Assembly: GCF_004364935.1 (NCBI RefSeq) | Contig: NZ_SOBT01000008.1 | Location: 933,534-997,533 of the forward strand | Source: Panacagrimonas perspica | GTDB lineage: Bacteria > Pseudomonadota > Gammaproteobacteria > Nevskiales > Nevskiaceae | Length of the DNA: 64,000 nt | Reading direction: 5' to 3' | In this document: piece after piece, positions 1 through 8,664 of the stretch | Layout: each line of letters opens with the position of its first letter | Numbering within the stretch: the first letter of the stretch is position 1 | The notes under the pieces: generated by a model | Told to the model about the DNA's origin: nothing | Databases searched by the model: none | What the model saw: the letters and a program-made list of their open reading frames with translations, nothing else | Program-made: the position numbers and the translations under genes

Positions 1-2
1 TC

Positions 3-713
3 GCTGCCGGCGCTCTTGCCGCCATTCCCGCCGCGATGGCGGATGACTACGGCAGGCCGTACTACGATCCGGTACGTGACGTGATGGTGACGCCGCGCGT
101 CTCGTCGCCGACCGCGGTACAGGGTTCGGGCACGTCGCAGACCTACGCAACGCCGGCACGTCAGCCAATGTATGGCACGTACTACACCCCGCCGCGCCCG
201 GCGCCGTATGCCTCCGCGGCCATCGTGCAGTCGTCGCCCGGCGCCGTCGGCAGGGCTTCGGCCGTCGTCGCGACGTCCGCCGATCAGGGCCACTCGCGCC
301 CGGTCGCGGCGAGCAGCGCCCAGCCTTACTACGATCGCTCGCGCGACGTCATGGTCACGCCCAGCCAGTCGGGAACGGTTCCGTACGTGGGTTCGTCGAC
401 GCGCCAGGCCGGTAATGCGGCGCCGGCGTCGACGTTCGAACTGGTGGTGCGCAACGGTCGGCTGGTCGACGGCCCCGCCGCGATCGTCGTCGATCACGGC
501 AGCCAGGTGACGATGGTCGTCGACTCGGACAGCCCGGAGGCCCTTCGCGTCGACGGCTACAACCTCGTCGCGCCGGTGACCGCGGGCCAGCCCTTGCTGT
601 TGACCTTCGTGGCCGAACAGCCGGGCCGCTTCGCGTATCGCCTGGGCTCGGGCCGTGAGATCGGCGTGCTCGAGGTCGGTCCGCCGGCGCCGATGCGAGT
701 CGGCATGCGCTAA
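3..713 (+). CDS. Secreted protein of unknown function, 5' end cut by window
   Basis: The function is not recognised. The frame stays open to the window edge. The residues before the first internal Met read like the end of a signal peptide (AALAAIP-type hydrophobic stretch ending in an A-M-A cleavage site before DDYG), so the true start probably lies upstream and the product is exported. The mature part is rich in Ser, Ala, Pro and Tyr and is probably disordered in its first 130 residues. It carries two copies of a short motif, PYYDPVRDVMVTP near the mature N-terminus and PYYDRSRDVMVTP about 90 residues later. The last 90 residues look more globular, with a predicted beta-rich pattern. No enzyme motif was seen. 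Confidence 0.7.
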   Translation, partial: AAGALAAIPAAMADDYGRPYYDPVRDVMVTPRVSSPTAVQGSGTSQTYATPARQPMYGTYYTPPRPAPYASAAIVQSSPGAVGRASAVVATSADQGHSRPVAASSAQPYYDRSRDVMVTPSQSGTVPYVGSSTRQAGNAAPASTFELVVRNGRLVDGPAAIVVDHGSQVTMVVDSDSPEALRVDGYNLVAPVTAGQPLLLTFVAEQPGRFAYRLGSGREIGVLEVGPPAPMRVGMR

Positions 714-722
714 GGCATCAGG

Positions 723-750
723 CGCCCGGTCCGCAGTTCGCGGCCGGGCG
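723..750 (+). terminator. Possible hairpin terminator after the secreted protein gene
   Basis: A perfect 7-bp GC stem (CGCCCGG with CCGGGCG) and a 14-nt loop start 10 bp after the stop codon. There is no T-run after it, so factor-independent termination is uncertain. Confidence 0.35.
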
Positions 751-843
751 TGAAGGTGGCGCTCGTCGATCGAAGCGCTCGCGCAGGGATGCATCGAAGG
801 CGGTCGTATCGGATGATCCCGATTCGACATCCTTCGAGTTCCC

Positions 844-1632
844 ATGTCGCGAGCGCTTTTTCTGTGGGTGATCTGCCTGGGCTGCACGTCCTGCGCGAGT
901 GGCGGCTGGCTGGATCGCCTGGGCACGCGCGAAGCTGCCGCCCCTGAATTCCCCTCCCAGGTTGCGCCGGTGCGCGCTGCTGCACCGGTGGCGGAGCGCA
1001 GCGCACGGACGCGGCTCGATGAGGCCGAGGCCATCACCACCCAGACGCGCCAGCTTCTCGGAAACTGGAACGGCGCCGACGTGGATCTCGCGGCCGCGCG
1101 GGCTTCGCTGGGAGCGGGAGACTGGAATGCCTCGCTCGCGGCCTCCGACGAAGCGCTGGCGCGCGCGGAGCAGGCGATTTCGGATCACTACGCGCGACTC
1201 GCCAACGCCGAGCTTGCGCGCTCGTACGGCTTCGCCGGTCTCGACGACGGCCAGGTGCTGCAGCTACGCGCCGCCGAAGAGATCCTCGTCACCGGCAACA
1301 GCCGGCTCGCCTACGGCCGCCTGCGTACGCTCAACCAGCAGCTGGAGAAGCGCATGAAGACGTACACCGTGCGCTCGGGCGACAGCCTGTGGGTCATCGC
1401 GGGACGTCCGGAGGTCTATGCGAACTCGCTGCTGTGGCCGCTGATCTGGCAGGCCAACGTCGCCGTCATTCCGAATCCGGATCGCTTGCGGCGCGGGCAG
1501 GTGCTCAAGGTGCGTCCGCATCCGGACGTGAACGCGATCGCCGAGGCCGTGGATGTCGCGCGCGGCAAGCGTCGTGAAATGCCGGGCATCACGCCCAGCA
1601 TCGGCGAGATCCGCGAAGCCGGGCCGGAGTAA
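844..1632 (+). CDS. LysM-domain envelope protein, probable lipoprotein
   Basis: A 262-residue exported protein. The N-terminus is a short hydrophobic segment with cysteines at 11, 14 and 17 (LGCTSCASGG); Cys17 is the likely lipidation site, although the lipobox is imperfect. Residues 55-170 are helical and Ala-rich, resembling the DUF4398-type helical hairpin often found in such proteins. Residues 173-224 form a LysM domain (YTVRSGDSLWVIA, then NPDRLRRGQVLKV), a fold known to bind peptidoglycan glycans. The tail is basic. It probably tethers to the wall in the periplasm. The neighbouring convergent gene is a lytic transglycosylase, which also acts on the wall. No good ribosome site precedes the ATG. 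Confidence 0.85.
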   Translation: MSRALFLWVICLGCTSCASGGWLDRLGTREAAAPEFPSQVAPVRAAAPVAERSARTRLDEAEAITTQTRQLLGNWNGADVDLAAARASLGAGDWNASLAASDEALARAEQAISDHYARLANAELARSYGFAGLDDGQVLQLRAAEEILVTGNSRLAYGRLRTLNQQLEKRMKTYTVRSGDSLWVIAGRPEVYANSLLWPLIWQANVAVIPNPDRLRRGQVLKVRPHPDVNAIAEAVDVARGKRREMPGITPSIGEIREAGPE

Positions 1633-1640
1633 GCGTCTGC

Positions 1641-1664
1641 GTAGCCCGGGTGAAACCCGGGCTC
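1641..1664 (+). repeat. Single REP hairpin, family A
   Basis: GTAGCCCGGGT, loop GAA, ACCCGGGCTC: the same unit that forms the paired REPIN elements elsewhere in the window, here alone. It lies 8 bp after the LysM gene stop and is followed by TTCTTT, so it may also act as a transcription terminator between two convergent genes. Confidence 0.8.
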
Positions 1665-1688
1665 GTTCTTTACGGCACCGTTGCTGTT

Positions 1689-1706
1689 CTCTGCGTCCTT
1701 TGCGTT
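1689..1706. repeat. Fragment of the CTTTGCG repeat, family B
   Basis: TCTCTGCGTCCTTTGCGTT matches the right arm of the family B repeats seen at 4732, 8488 and 45938. No left arm was found here, so this is a partial copy in the 105-bp gap between convergent genes. Confidence 0.55.
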
Positions 1707-1737
1707 GGCCGTTGCCGTGATCCGCGCAAATCAACGG

Positions 1738-2325
1738 TCACCCGCGATACCAACGCCGGTTCAGCGCACGCAGCACCAGGTTCGGATACGCGGGTTTGCC
1801 GTAGCTGCCGTTGTATCGCGCCAGCGCACCGACGAGGTTTCCGCGTTCCTTGTCGAGGTAGAACCGCAGGATCGTGCAGCCCATGCGCAGGTTGGTCTTG
1901 GCATGGAACAGGTTCTCCTCCGGACCGGCAATCTCCTTGAGCCAGAACGGCATGATCTGCATGTAGCCCTGCGCACCGGCGCTGGAGAGGGCATAGCGAT
2001 CGAAGCGGCTCTCGACCTCTATCACCGCGAGCGCCAGTTCCGGCGGGATGCGCGCGTGCTGCGCCTCGGTGTGCAGGATGCGCAGGAATTCGAGGCGTTC
2101 CTTGTCGTCCTCGATGAAGCGCTGCAGGCGGCCCGACATGTCGGTGAGCCAGACCTCGGCATCGAAGCGGTGCTCGAAGCTTTCGGATTCGTGGATCGCT
2201 TGGTCGAGCAGCTTGCGCAGCTCGGGTTCCATCTCGCCGGTCGGGCCGGCGTGGCCGGCGCCCGGGAAACCGAGCGCCAGCATCAGCAGCGCGATGCCGG
2301 TGAATCGCAGCCCGGCGCGTTTCAT
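1738..2325 (-). CDS. Lytic transglycosylase, SLT domain
   Basis: A 195-residue exported murein hydrolase of the soluble lytic transglycosylase family (GH23-type). These enzymes cleave the MurNAc-GlcNAc bond and leave a 1,6-anhydro product. A signal peptide covers residues 1-26 (ends in HA-GP). Residues 28-85 are a charged helical linker. The catalytic motif VIEVESRFD gives Glu105 as the general acid/base, followed by the family motif GAQGYMQIMP (117-126) and a late ARYNGS motif. It starts 34 bp after the proS stop on the same strand, so it is probably transcribed with proS. This is a short, single-domain member of the family. Confidence 0.9.
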   Translation of the reverse strand: MKRAGLRFTGIALLMLALGFPGAGHAGPTGEMEPELRKLLDQAIHESESFEHRFDAEVWLTDMSGRLQRFIEDDKERLEFLRILHTEAQHARIPPELALAVIEVESRFDRYALSSAGAQGYMQIMPFWLKEIAGPEENLFHAKTNLRMGCTILRFYLDKERGNLVGALARYNGSYGKPAYPNLVLRALNRRWYRG

Positions 2326-2359
2326 CGACAGGCTGCAACCATGGGCGGGAAGCGTCGGC

Positions 2360-4063
2360 TCAGGCGTTCAAGCGCTCGAGCACCGCGGCGACGCTGGCGT
2401 CGATCATGTCGGCCTTCTCGGCGCCGCGCTTCTTGTACTCGTACTGGTTCGCCGCCAGGCCCTTCTCGCCGATGACGACGCGATGCGGGATACCGACGAG
2501 GTCGGCGTCCGCGAACATCGGACCGGGACGCAGCCCGCGATCGTCGAGCAGCGCATCGACGCCGGCGGCGAGCAGGTCGGCGTAGAGCTGTTCGGCGACG
2601 GCCTTCACGCGCTCCGACTTGTCGGTGCCGATCGGGCAGATCAGCACGCGGAACGGCGCGATGGCGTCGGGCCAGCGCATGCCGTCCTTGTCGTGGCGCT
2701 GCTCGATGACGGCCGCGGCGAGGCGCGACACGCCGATGCCGTAGCAGCCCATTTCCGGCGTGACGGCCTTGCCCTGTTCGTCGAGCACGGTGAACGACAT
2801 CGCCTCGGTGTACTTGCGGCCGAGCTGGAAGATGTGGCCGCCCTCGATGCCGCGGTAGAACTTGATCTCGCCCTGGCCGTCGGGGCTGGCATCGCCCTCG
2901 CAGATCTTGCGCAGGTCGTAGCCGGGGGCGACGTCGCAGTCGCGGCCCCAGTTCACGCCCTTCAGGTGATGGTCGTTGACGTTGGCGCCGCAGACGAAGT
3001 CCGCGATCTCGAGCGCCGCGTGATCCGCGATCACCGGCACGGGGCATTTCACCGGCCCCAGATATCCGACCTCGCACCCGAACGCGGCCTGCACGTCCTC
3101 GATCTTCGCCATCTCGAACGGGCTGGCGATCAGCGGATGCTTGGCGGCCTTGACCTCGTTGAGCTCGTGATCACCGCGCAGCGCGATGGCCACCAGGCCG
3201 CCTTCGCGGCCCTTGGCCACCAGCAGTTTCACCTTCGCGGTCAGTGCCACCGACAGGAATTTCGAGACCTGCTCGCAGGTCTTCTGGCCCGGCGTGGAGA
3301 CCTGCTCCAGCGCCTGCGACGCGGCAGGACGCGGCTTGCCCGACGGCGGGCAGGCGGCGGCTTCCATGTTGGCGGCGTAGCTGCCGACGGTGGACACCGC
3401 CAGCAGGTCTTCGCCGGAGCCGGCGAGGATGTGGAATTCCTCGGACTTGGCGCCGCCGATGTTGCCGCTGTCGGCCTGCACGATGCGGAAGTCCGCGCCG
3501 ATGCGCTCGAAGACCTTGGCGTAGGCGACGCGCATGTTCTGGTACTCGCGGTCGAGATCGGCCGCGTCCATGTGGAACGAGTACGCGTCCTTCATCAGGA
3601 ACTCGCGCGCGCGCATCAGGCCGAAGCGCGGGCGGCGTTCGTCGCGGAACTTGGTCTGCACCTGGTACCAGTTGAACGGCAGCTGGCGGTAGCTGCGCAC
3701 GTCCTGCTTGGCGTGGTGGACGATCACTTCCTCGTGCGTCGGGCCGTAGCAGTAGTCGTTCTGGTGGCGGTCCTTGATGCGCAGCATCTCGGCGCCCATC
3801 AGCTTCCAGCGACCGGATTCCTGCCACAGCTCCGCAGGCTGGATCGAGGGCATCAGCAGCTCGGCGGCGCCGGCGCGGTCCATCTCCTCGCGCACGATGG
3901 TCTCGATGCGGCGCAGCACGCGCAGGCCCATCGGCATCCAGGTGTAGAGGCCGGCGCCGAGCTTGCGGATGAAGCCGGCGCGCAGCAGCAGCTGGTGCGA
4001 AACCACTTCGGCGTCGGCCGGGGTTTCCTTGGTCGTGGACAGCGGAAAGCGGGACAGGCGCAT
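2360..4063 (-). CDS. proS: Prolyl-tRNA synthetase
   Basis: Class II aminoacyl-tRNA synthetase that charges tRNA-Pro. The chosen ATG at 4063 gives 567 residues (E. coli ProS has 572) and the expected N-terminus MRLSRFPLSTTKETP. The upstream open frame has no family character. Motif 2 (FRDERRPRFGLMRAREF) and motif 3 (GCYGIGVSRL) are present. Between them lies a long insertion domain of the bacterial type that edits mischarged Ala-tRNA-Pro. The C-terminal anticodon-binding domain contains DDRGLRPGPMFADADL and ends with a helical tail. It is followed by the lytic transglycosylase gene 34 bp downstream. Confidence 0.98.
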   Translation of the reverse strand: MRLSRFPLSTTKETPADAEVVSHQLLLRAGFIRKLGAGLYTWMPMGLRVLRRIETIVREEMDRAGAAELLMPSIQPAELWQESGRWKLMGAEMLRIKDRHQNDYCYGPTHEEVIVHHAKQDVRSYRQLPFNWYQVQTKFRDERRPRFGLMRAREFLMKDAYSFHMDAADLDREYQNMRVAYAKVFERIGADFRIVQADSGNIGGAKSEEFHILAGSGEDLLAVSTVGSYAANMEAAACPPSGKPRPAASQALEQVSTPGQKTCEQVSKFLSVALTAKVKLLVAKGREGGLVAIALRGDHELNEVKAAKHPLIASPFEMAKIEDVQAAFGCEVGYLGPVKCPVPVIADHAALEIADFVCGANVNDHHLKGVNWGRDCDVAPGYDLRKICEGDASPDGQGEIKFYRGIEGGHIFQLGRKYTEAMSFTVLDEQGKAVTPEMGCYGIGVSRLAAAVIEQRHDKDGMRWPDAIAPFRVLICPIGTDKSERVKAVAEQLYADLLAAGVDALLDDRGLRPGPMFADADLVGIPHRVVIGEKGLAANQYEYKKRGAEKADMIDASVAAVLERLNA

Positions 4064-4093
4064 TGCGACGGAAGATCGAAGAAGGAGTTGCGG

Positions 4094-4099
4094 ATTGTA
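4094..4099 (-). promoter_or_regulatory. Possible -10 box for proS
   Basis: TACAAT on the minus strand, 30 nt before the proS ATG. No convincing -35 box was found. There is also no Shine-Dalgarno sequence before the proS start, so the leader would be short (about 25 nt). Confidence 0.35.
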
Positions 4100-4107
4100 G
4101 CCGCCCA

Positions 4108-4147
4108 AACGAAACCGCCCCCTGTGCCTTGCGGCGCAGGGGGCGGT
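4108..4147 (-). terminator. Terminator after the MAPEG gene
   Basis: An 11-bp perfect stem (ACCGCCCCCTG at 4114-4124 with CAGGGGGCGGT at 4137-4147). Reading on the minus strand it is followed by TTTCGTTT. It lies just downstream of the MAPEG stop codon and upstream of proS. Confidence 0.75.
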
Positions 4148-4161
4148 CGGGACCGCTGACC

Positions 4162-4581
4162 TCAGGCGGCGACGACCGGCTGCGTGAGCTGGAAGGCCAT
4201 GTAGGCAATGATTCCGATCTGGACCACGAACAGCGTGGCGCGTACCAGCACCAACAGGGTGTTGGTGCCGATCAGGTGGACCACGGTCTGACCGATGCGC
4301 GCGTACAGGACCCAGCAGGCCAGACCGTCGACGACCCCGTTGCGGCCCAGGGCGGCGGCGGCGAGCACGACGGCGGCGAACAGCGCGACGTTCTCGACCA
4401 GGTTGGCGTGCGCGTGCTGGGCACGGACGAAGAACGGAAGGTCGTCGGTGACGTTGCCACGGGTCCAGTAATTGCCCGGCTTCTTGCCGATCAGCATCAG
4501 CGGAACGCGGTGTCCGACATACATCAGCAGCACCACGATCATCCACAGCACGTAGTACATCAGCGCTTCGATACCCGTCAT
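4162..4581 (-). CDS. MAPEG-family membrane protein
   Basis: A 139-residue inner-membrane protein of the MAPEG family (membrane-associated proteins in eicosanoid and glutathione metabolism). Bacterial members are mostly uncharacterised. Four hydrophobic segments are visible (about 5-26, 60-80, 85-105 and 108-132). The loop after helix 1 carries the family-like stretch RAQHAHANLVENVALFA, where His, Asn and Glu are usual. The ATG at 4581 was chosen because GGGGAGA sits 5 nt before it and it starts directly at helix 1; longer frames upstream have no homology-like character. It is monocistronic between a terminator and a long non-coding gap. Confidence 0.85.
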   Translation of the reverse strand: MTGIEALMYYVLWMIVVLLMYVGHRVPLMLIGKKPGNYWTRGNVTDDLPFFVRAQHAHANLVENVALFAAVVLAAAALGRNGVVDGLACWVLYARIGQTVVHLIGTNTLLVLVRATLFVVQIGIIAYMAFQLTQPVVAA

Positions 4582-4987
4582 TTCTCTCCCCCCAGTTGTT
4601 GTGATGTCGCGCCGCGAGGGCGCCGGCTGATTATGCGCTGGCGAGGTGGGGGAAGGGCCATTACTTCCGGGGTCATCCCATCGGAGCCCCGAGGAGTACC
4701 TCGGCTTTGAATTCGAGGAAAGGGAAACTGCGGCGCAGAGGTCGCAAAGTGCTGGACGGCGAAACCGTTCCTGCTCTGCGACCTCTGCGCCTTTGCGTTG
4801 AAAGTTTTTCGATCTGGGACACCCTCGGTGCCAGACCCTGCTGCCGGGCTGACGGCGGAATGCCCCCGTGCACCCGAATGGGCGCGGTGGCAGACGCATC
4901 CTGGTGATTCCGGGAGCAGGCGCGCGCTCTTACTGTTCCGGTCACGGCCTCGCCCCAATCCGCAAACCACCGCCAGGAACGACATCG
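4582..4987. other. 406-bp non-coding gap between divergent genes
   Basis: It holds the upstream regions of the MAPEG gene (minus) and the flavin monooxygenase gene (plus), a small hairpin CCGAGG-AGTA-CCTCGG at 4689-4704, and a long inverted repeat of family B at 4732-4791. No coding frame here looks real: codon usage is wrong and there are no recognisable motifs. Confidence 0.7.
4732..4791. repeat. Family B inverted repeat (CGCAAAG type), 18-bp arms
   Basis: The left arm GGCGCAGAGGTCGCAAAG (4732-4749) pairs with CTCTGCGACCTCTGCGCC (4774-4791), 17 of 18 bases, across a 24-nt loop. The right arm is followed by the core CTTTGCGTTGAAAG. The same core appears at 1689, 8488 and 45938. Confidence 0.8.
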
Positions 4988-6379
4988 ATGAAACACGCGA
5001 TACCGGAAGACCGGCGCCTGGGCGGCTTCGGCGGCGGGCACGCCGTCGTGATCGGCGCGAGCACGACCGGGCTGGTGGCGACGGCCGCTGCGGCCCGGCA
5101 TTTCCGCACGGTCACCAACCTGGAACGCGACCAGTTGCCGGACGAGCCGGTCTGGCGCCGGGGAGTGCCGCAGGGGCGCCACGTCCACTCGCTGCTCACC
5201 GGCGGCCAGAACGTGCTGAACCACTACTTCCCCGGTCTGACGTCCGACATGGTCGCGGCGGGCGCCGTCGAGGTGGACCTGGGCAACGACATCGTCTGGC
5301 ACCACTCGGGCGGCTGGAAGCAGCGATTCCCCAGCGGCGTGCGGATGCAGTGCCAGAGCAAGGGATACCTGGAGTGGTACGCGCGCCAGCGGCTGCTGCG
5401 CTGGCCCAGCGTGAGCTTCCGTCCCGGGAGCTCGGTGTCGGGGCTGCTGATGCGCGGGGCGCGCGTCGGCGGCGTGCGCCTGGCCGACGGCAGCGAGATC
5501 GAGGCGGATCTGGTCATCGATGCGAGCGGGCGCAGCTCGAACACGCCGCTGTTCCTCGAACAGCTCGGCTTGCCCCGGCCGGCGATCACCGAACTGCCGG
5601 TGGACATCGGGTACTCGTCGCAGATCTTCCGGCCCGGCCCGGGCTCGCGCGACTGGAAGGGCATGCTGATCCACTCGAGCCCGCCGGCGACGCGGACCGC
5701 GGCGCTGATGCCGCTCGAAGGCGGCCGCTGGATCGTGACCCTGGTCGGCTGGAATGGCGACCAGCCCGGCGGCAATCCCGAGAGCTTCCTGGAATGGGCG
5801 CGAGGTCTGCCAGCGCCGGATCTCCACCGCGCGATCGTGGATGCCGAGCCGCTCGAGCGCGTCTGGCGCTGGCGCTTTCCGTCGAACCTGCGGCGTCACT
5901 ACGAGCGAATGACACGCCTGCCGGACGGGCTGGTGGTCGTGGGCGACGCCAACACCTCGCTCAATCCGATCTATGCGCAGGGCATGTCGCAGGGCGCCAT
6001 CGGCGCGAGCCTGCTCGACGCCTGCCTGGACCAGCAGCGACGCGAGCGCGGGAAGGCGGATCTGTCCGGGCTTTCGCTGCGATTCCACCGCACTTACGGC
6101 CGATTCATCGACGAATGCTGGATGACGTCGACCGCCGAGGACTACGGCGTTCTGGGCACCGCGAAGCAGAGGGCCTGGCATGCGCCGCTGCTCGCGCGCT
6201 ACCTGCATCGTTTCACCGAGCTCACCTGGCACGACCCGCAGGCTGCGCGCGCGTTTCTCGACGTGATGAATCTGCAGAAGGCGCCGACGTCCTTGCTCCG
6301 GCCGGGATTGCTGTGGAAAGCCCTGGCCGGGACGCGTAGAGCGCCGTTGGCGCAGGCGCCTGCTTGCGGCTCCCAGTAG
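4988..6379 (+). CDS. FAD-dependent monooxygenase-like oxidoreductase
   Basis: A 463-residue flavoprotein of the p-hydroxybenzoate hydroxylase / UbiH-like superfamily. The FAD-binding N-terminus shows HAVVIGASTTGLVATAAA (GxxxxG variant of the dinucleotide fold). A middle motif, LVIDASGRSS, corresponds to the family DG/ASG motif. The late VVGDANTSLNPIYAQGMSQG is the GD motif that contacts the flavin ribityl chain. The substrate is unknown. The ATG at 4988 follows AGGA at about 9 nt. The gene stands alone between a non-coding gap and a REPIN. Its stop codon TAG (6377-6379) is part of the REPIN's GTAGCCC arm. Confidence 0.88.
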   Translation: MKHAIPEDRRLGGFGGGHAVVIGASTTGLVATAAAARHFRTVTNLERDQLPDEPVWRRGVPQGRHVHSLLTGGQNVLNHYFPGLTSDMVAAGAVEVDLGNDIVWHHSGGWKQRFPSGVRMQCQSKGYLEWYARQRLLRWPSVSFRPGSSVSGLLMRGARVGGVRLADGSEIEADLVIDASGRSSNTPLFLEQLGLPRPAITELPVDIGYSSQIFRPGPGSRDWKGMLIHSSPPATRTAALMPLEGGRWIVTLVGWNGDQPGGNPESFLEWARGLPAPDLHRAIVDAEPLERVWRWRFPSNLRRHYERMTRLPDGLVVVGDANTSLNPIYAQGMSQGAIGASLLDACLDQQRRERGKADLSGLSLRFHRTYGRFIDECWMTSTAEDYGVLGTAKQRAWHAPLLARYLHRFTELTWHDPQAARAFLDVMNLQKAPTSLLRPGLLWKALAGTRRAPLAQAPACGSQ

Positions 6380-6442
6380 CCCGGGTGAAACCCGGGATTC
6401 CCCTCGCATACGGAGCGCAATCCCGGGTTTCACCCGGGCTAC
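6376..6442. repeat. REPIN, family A, 67 bp
   Basis: Two inverted REP hairpins: GTAGCCCGGGT-GAA-ACCCGGG at the left and its inverse at the right, with about 25 bp between. The left arm provides the TAG stop of the preceding gene. Confidence 0.9.
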
Positions 6443-6507
6443 GGGACGACGGGACCCCGTCCGGGCTGGCCGATAATCCCTTGCGACATCGCCGCGACGA
6501 GAACCCG

Positions 6508-7785
6508 ATGCTGAAGACAGGGCTGAACTTCGTGCAGCAGGCTTTCGGACGCGATCGGCGGGATCCGGCCGAGATCGCGCAGGACGATGCCCGCCTGCAC
6601 GAGGCGGAGAAGGATGTCCGCTGGCTGCGCAACCTCGGCATCTTCGGATGGTTCTTCGTCCTCGTCGGACGCGGCTACGAACTGGGGCCGAGCCCGGTCT
6701 GGATCGCGTACCTGGTCTGCGCGGCCGCGGCGGCCTGGACCCACGTGGCGGTCGGCCGCTCCACGAACATCCGCCGGACGGCCGCGATCACGACATTCCT
6801 GGATCCTCTGCTCGGCGCCTCGATCTGCCTGGTGACCGGCGGCATCGAGTCGGTGTTCTTTCCGTTCCTGTACTTCACGCTGATGTCCGTGGCCATCCGC
6901 TTCGGCGTCGTCGAAGCCATCGGCCAGGCGCTGTTCAACGCGCTGCTCGCGCTGCTGCTGTTCTTCGTCGAGCCGCTCTACAGCGGTGCCGGCGAAGGCC
7001 CGGCGCTGTCGGAGCTGGGATCGACGTTGTTCCTGCTGCTGTTCGCGGCGTGCCTGGGCGTGGTGGTCGCGGCGTGGGCGCGCCAGCGCTCGGATCTGGT
7101 CATGGCGCATGCGCGCACGCTGCGGGAGTCCGGTGAGCGCTACCAGGCCTTCGTGCGACGGTTCGCGCAGGTGCAGGAGGAGGAGCGCCAGAACATCTCG
7201 GCGGAGCTGCACGACCGCATGAGCAGTCACCTGTTTCTTCTGCGGCGCGGCATCGAGCACTGCATGGACGGCCCGCTGACGCAGGGGCAGCTCGATGAAC
7301 GTCTGGGCGTGCTGTCGTCCCGCGTCGGCGACTGCACGCAGGACGTGCGTTCGATCATGAACGAGCTGCGCCCGACCGTGCTCGACGAGCTCGGCTTCTT
7401 CGAGGCCGCCAGCGAGTTCCTGGCCCGGCATGCCGAGACGACGTCCTATCGGCTGGTCTGCTGGTTCGATCCGGCCTTGAAGCACTGGCGTTCGCCGAAC
7501 GACGCCATGCTGTTCCGGCTGCTCAAGGAAGCCCTGCTGAACGTGCAGAAGCATGCGGGTGCGTCGAACGTGGAGGTCACGCTCGCCGACGGCGCAACGC
7601 ACGTGGAGCTGATCGTCGCCGACGACGGCACCGGGTTCGACCCGCACAATATTCCGGTGGGGCACTACGGGATCATGACCATGCGCGAGCGGGCGGCGGG
7701 AGCGGGCGGCGAACTGCTCATCGACAGCGAACCCGGACGGGACGGCACGCGCATCCGGGTGCTGCTGGCGAAGGCCTCGTCATGA
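6508..7785 (+). CDS. Sensor histidine kinase, NarL/DegS type
   Basis: A 425-residue membrane sensor kinase. Residues 43-190 contain five to six hydrophobic segments with little periplasmic sequence, so the input domain is probably the membrane part itself. A coiled segment (195-225) leads to the HisKA_3 dimerisation domain with ERQNISAELHDRMSSH, His235 being the likely phospho-acceptor. The C-terminal HATPase domain shows LLKEALLNVQKHAGAS (N box) and VADDGTGFDP (G1), then GHYGIMTMRERA (G2). The ATG at 6508 was chosen over longer frames that run through the REPIN. It overlaps the response regulator by 4 bp (ATGA), so the pair is translationally coupled. The signal is unknown. Confidence 0.93.
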   Translation: MLKTGLNFVQQAFGRDRRDPAEIAQDDARLHEAEKDVRWLRNLGIFGWFFVLVGRGYELGPSPVWIAYLVCAAAAAWTHVAVGRSTNIRRTAAITTFLDPLLGASICLVTGGIESVFFPFLYFTLMSVAIRFGVVEAIGQALFNALLALLLFFVEPLYSGAGEGPALSELGSTLFLLLFAACLGVVVAAWARQRSDLVMAHARTLRESGERYQAFVRRFAQVQEEERQNISAELHDRMSSHLFLLRRGIEHCMDGPLTQGQLDERLGVLSSRVGDCTQDVRSIMNELRPTVLDELGFFEAASEFLARHAETTSYRLVCWFDPALKHWRSPNDAMLFRLLKEALLNVQKHAGASNVEVTLADGATHVELIVADDGTGFDPHNIPVGHYGIMTMRERAAGAGGELLIDSEPGRDGTRIRVLLAKASS

Positions 7786-8432
7786 CGCGTCCCATCGGCG
7801 TCTACCTGATCGACGATCACCACGTCCTGCGCCAGGCCATCGCCGACATGCTCGATGGACAGGACGATCTTCGCGTCGTCGGCCAGGCCGGTGACGCGAA
7901 GTCCGGCATCGGCGAAATGGAAACGCTGCTGCCGTATCCCGACGTCGTCGTCATCGATCTGAAGATGCCGGGCCAGAGCGGCAGCAGCGCCATCGCGCAG
8001 ATCGCGCAATCGCATCCGCAGACGAAGATCCTGGTCTTCACGATGTACGACAACCCGGCCTACGTGTGGAGCACGATGAACGCCGGTGCGTCGGGCTACC
8101 TGCTGAAGAGCGCTTCGCGTGCGGACCTGCTGCGTGCGGTGAGATCGGTGGCCGGCGGCGGTGGTTACCTGCAGGCCGAAGTCACGATGCCGCTGGTCAA
8201 GCGCCTGATCCAGGAAGCGCGCGTGGCCGGTGATCGTGGAACGCTGTCGGTGCGCGAGATGCACATCCTCGAAGCGCTGGCCGACGGACAGAGCAACAAG
8301 ATGATCGCCAAGTCGCTGCTGCTGGCCGAGGACACCGTGAAGTCCCATCTGCGCCGCATCTACGAAAAGCTCGGTGCGTCCGATCGCGCGCACGCGGTGG
8401 CCATCGCGCTGCGCCAGCAGCTGATCGGGTGA
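7782..8432 (+). CDS. Response regulator, NarL/FixJ type with LuxR HTH
   Basis: A 216-residue DNA-binding response regulator, partner of the upstream kinase (4-bp overlap). The receiver domain has the acidic pair Asp11-Asp12 (LIDDHHVLRQ), the phospho-acceptor Asp59 (VVVIDLKMPG) and Lys109 (YLLKSAS). The LuxR-type helix-turn-helix covers about residues 153-216 (LSVREMHILEALADG, then NKMIAKSLLLAEDTVKSHL). It should bind promoters when phosphorylated. No target can be named, because the nearest genes are separated by repeats. Confidence 0.95.
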   Translation: MTRPIGVYLIDDHHVLRQAIADMLDGQDDLRVVGQAGDAKSGIGEMETLLPYPDVVVIDLKMPGQSGSSAIAQIAQSHPQTKILVFTMYDNPAYVWSTMNAGASGYLLKSASRADLLRAVRSVAGGGGYLQAEVTMPLVKRLIQEARVAGDRGTLSVREMHILEALADGQSNKMIAKSLLLAEDTVKSHLRRIYEKLGASDRAHAVAIALRQQLIG

Positions 8433-8487
8433 GCGCGCGGTCCCGTATCCGCCGTGCTGGGCGTTCGCCCCGTAGATGGAATTGAAC

Positions 8488-8522
8488 CGCAAAGGCGCAA
8501 AGGGAAAAGAAAGGACGCAAAG
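8488..8522. repeat. Family B repeat, one-sided
   Basis: CGCAAAGGCGCAAAG followed by a second ACGCAAAGG 12 bp later. It is the same core as at 45938, without the inverted partner. Confidence 0.7.
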
Positions 8523-8597
8523 GTTCTGTCATGGATCCGGTTCGCCCATCGGTGGTATCGGCCGGGGAGGACAAAAACGACGAAGTGCGCGCCACCC

Positions 8598-8664
8598 GTA
8601 GCCCGGGCGAAGCCCGGGGTTGCGCTCCGAGCGCGAGGGGAACCCCGGGCTTCGTCCGGGCTAC
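8598..8664. repeat. REPIN, family A, 67 bp
   Basis: The left REP has GTAGCCCGGGC-GAA-GCCCGGGG and the right REP is the inverse with CCGGGCTAC. Stem bases are GGGC/GCCC here, against GGGT/ACCC in the copy at 6376. Confidence 0.9.

Noticed and set aside
2048-4159. A 703-residue plus-strand frame over proS
   Set aside because: Antisense to proS, which has all family motifs and normal length.
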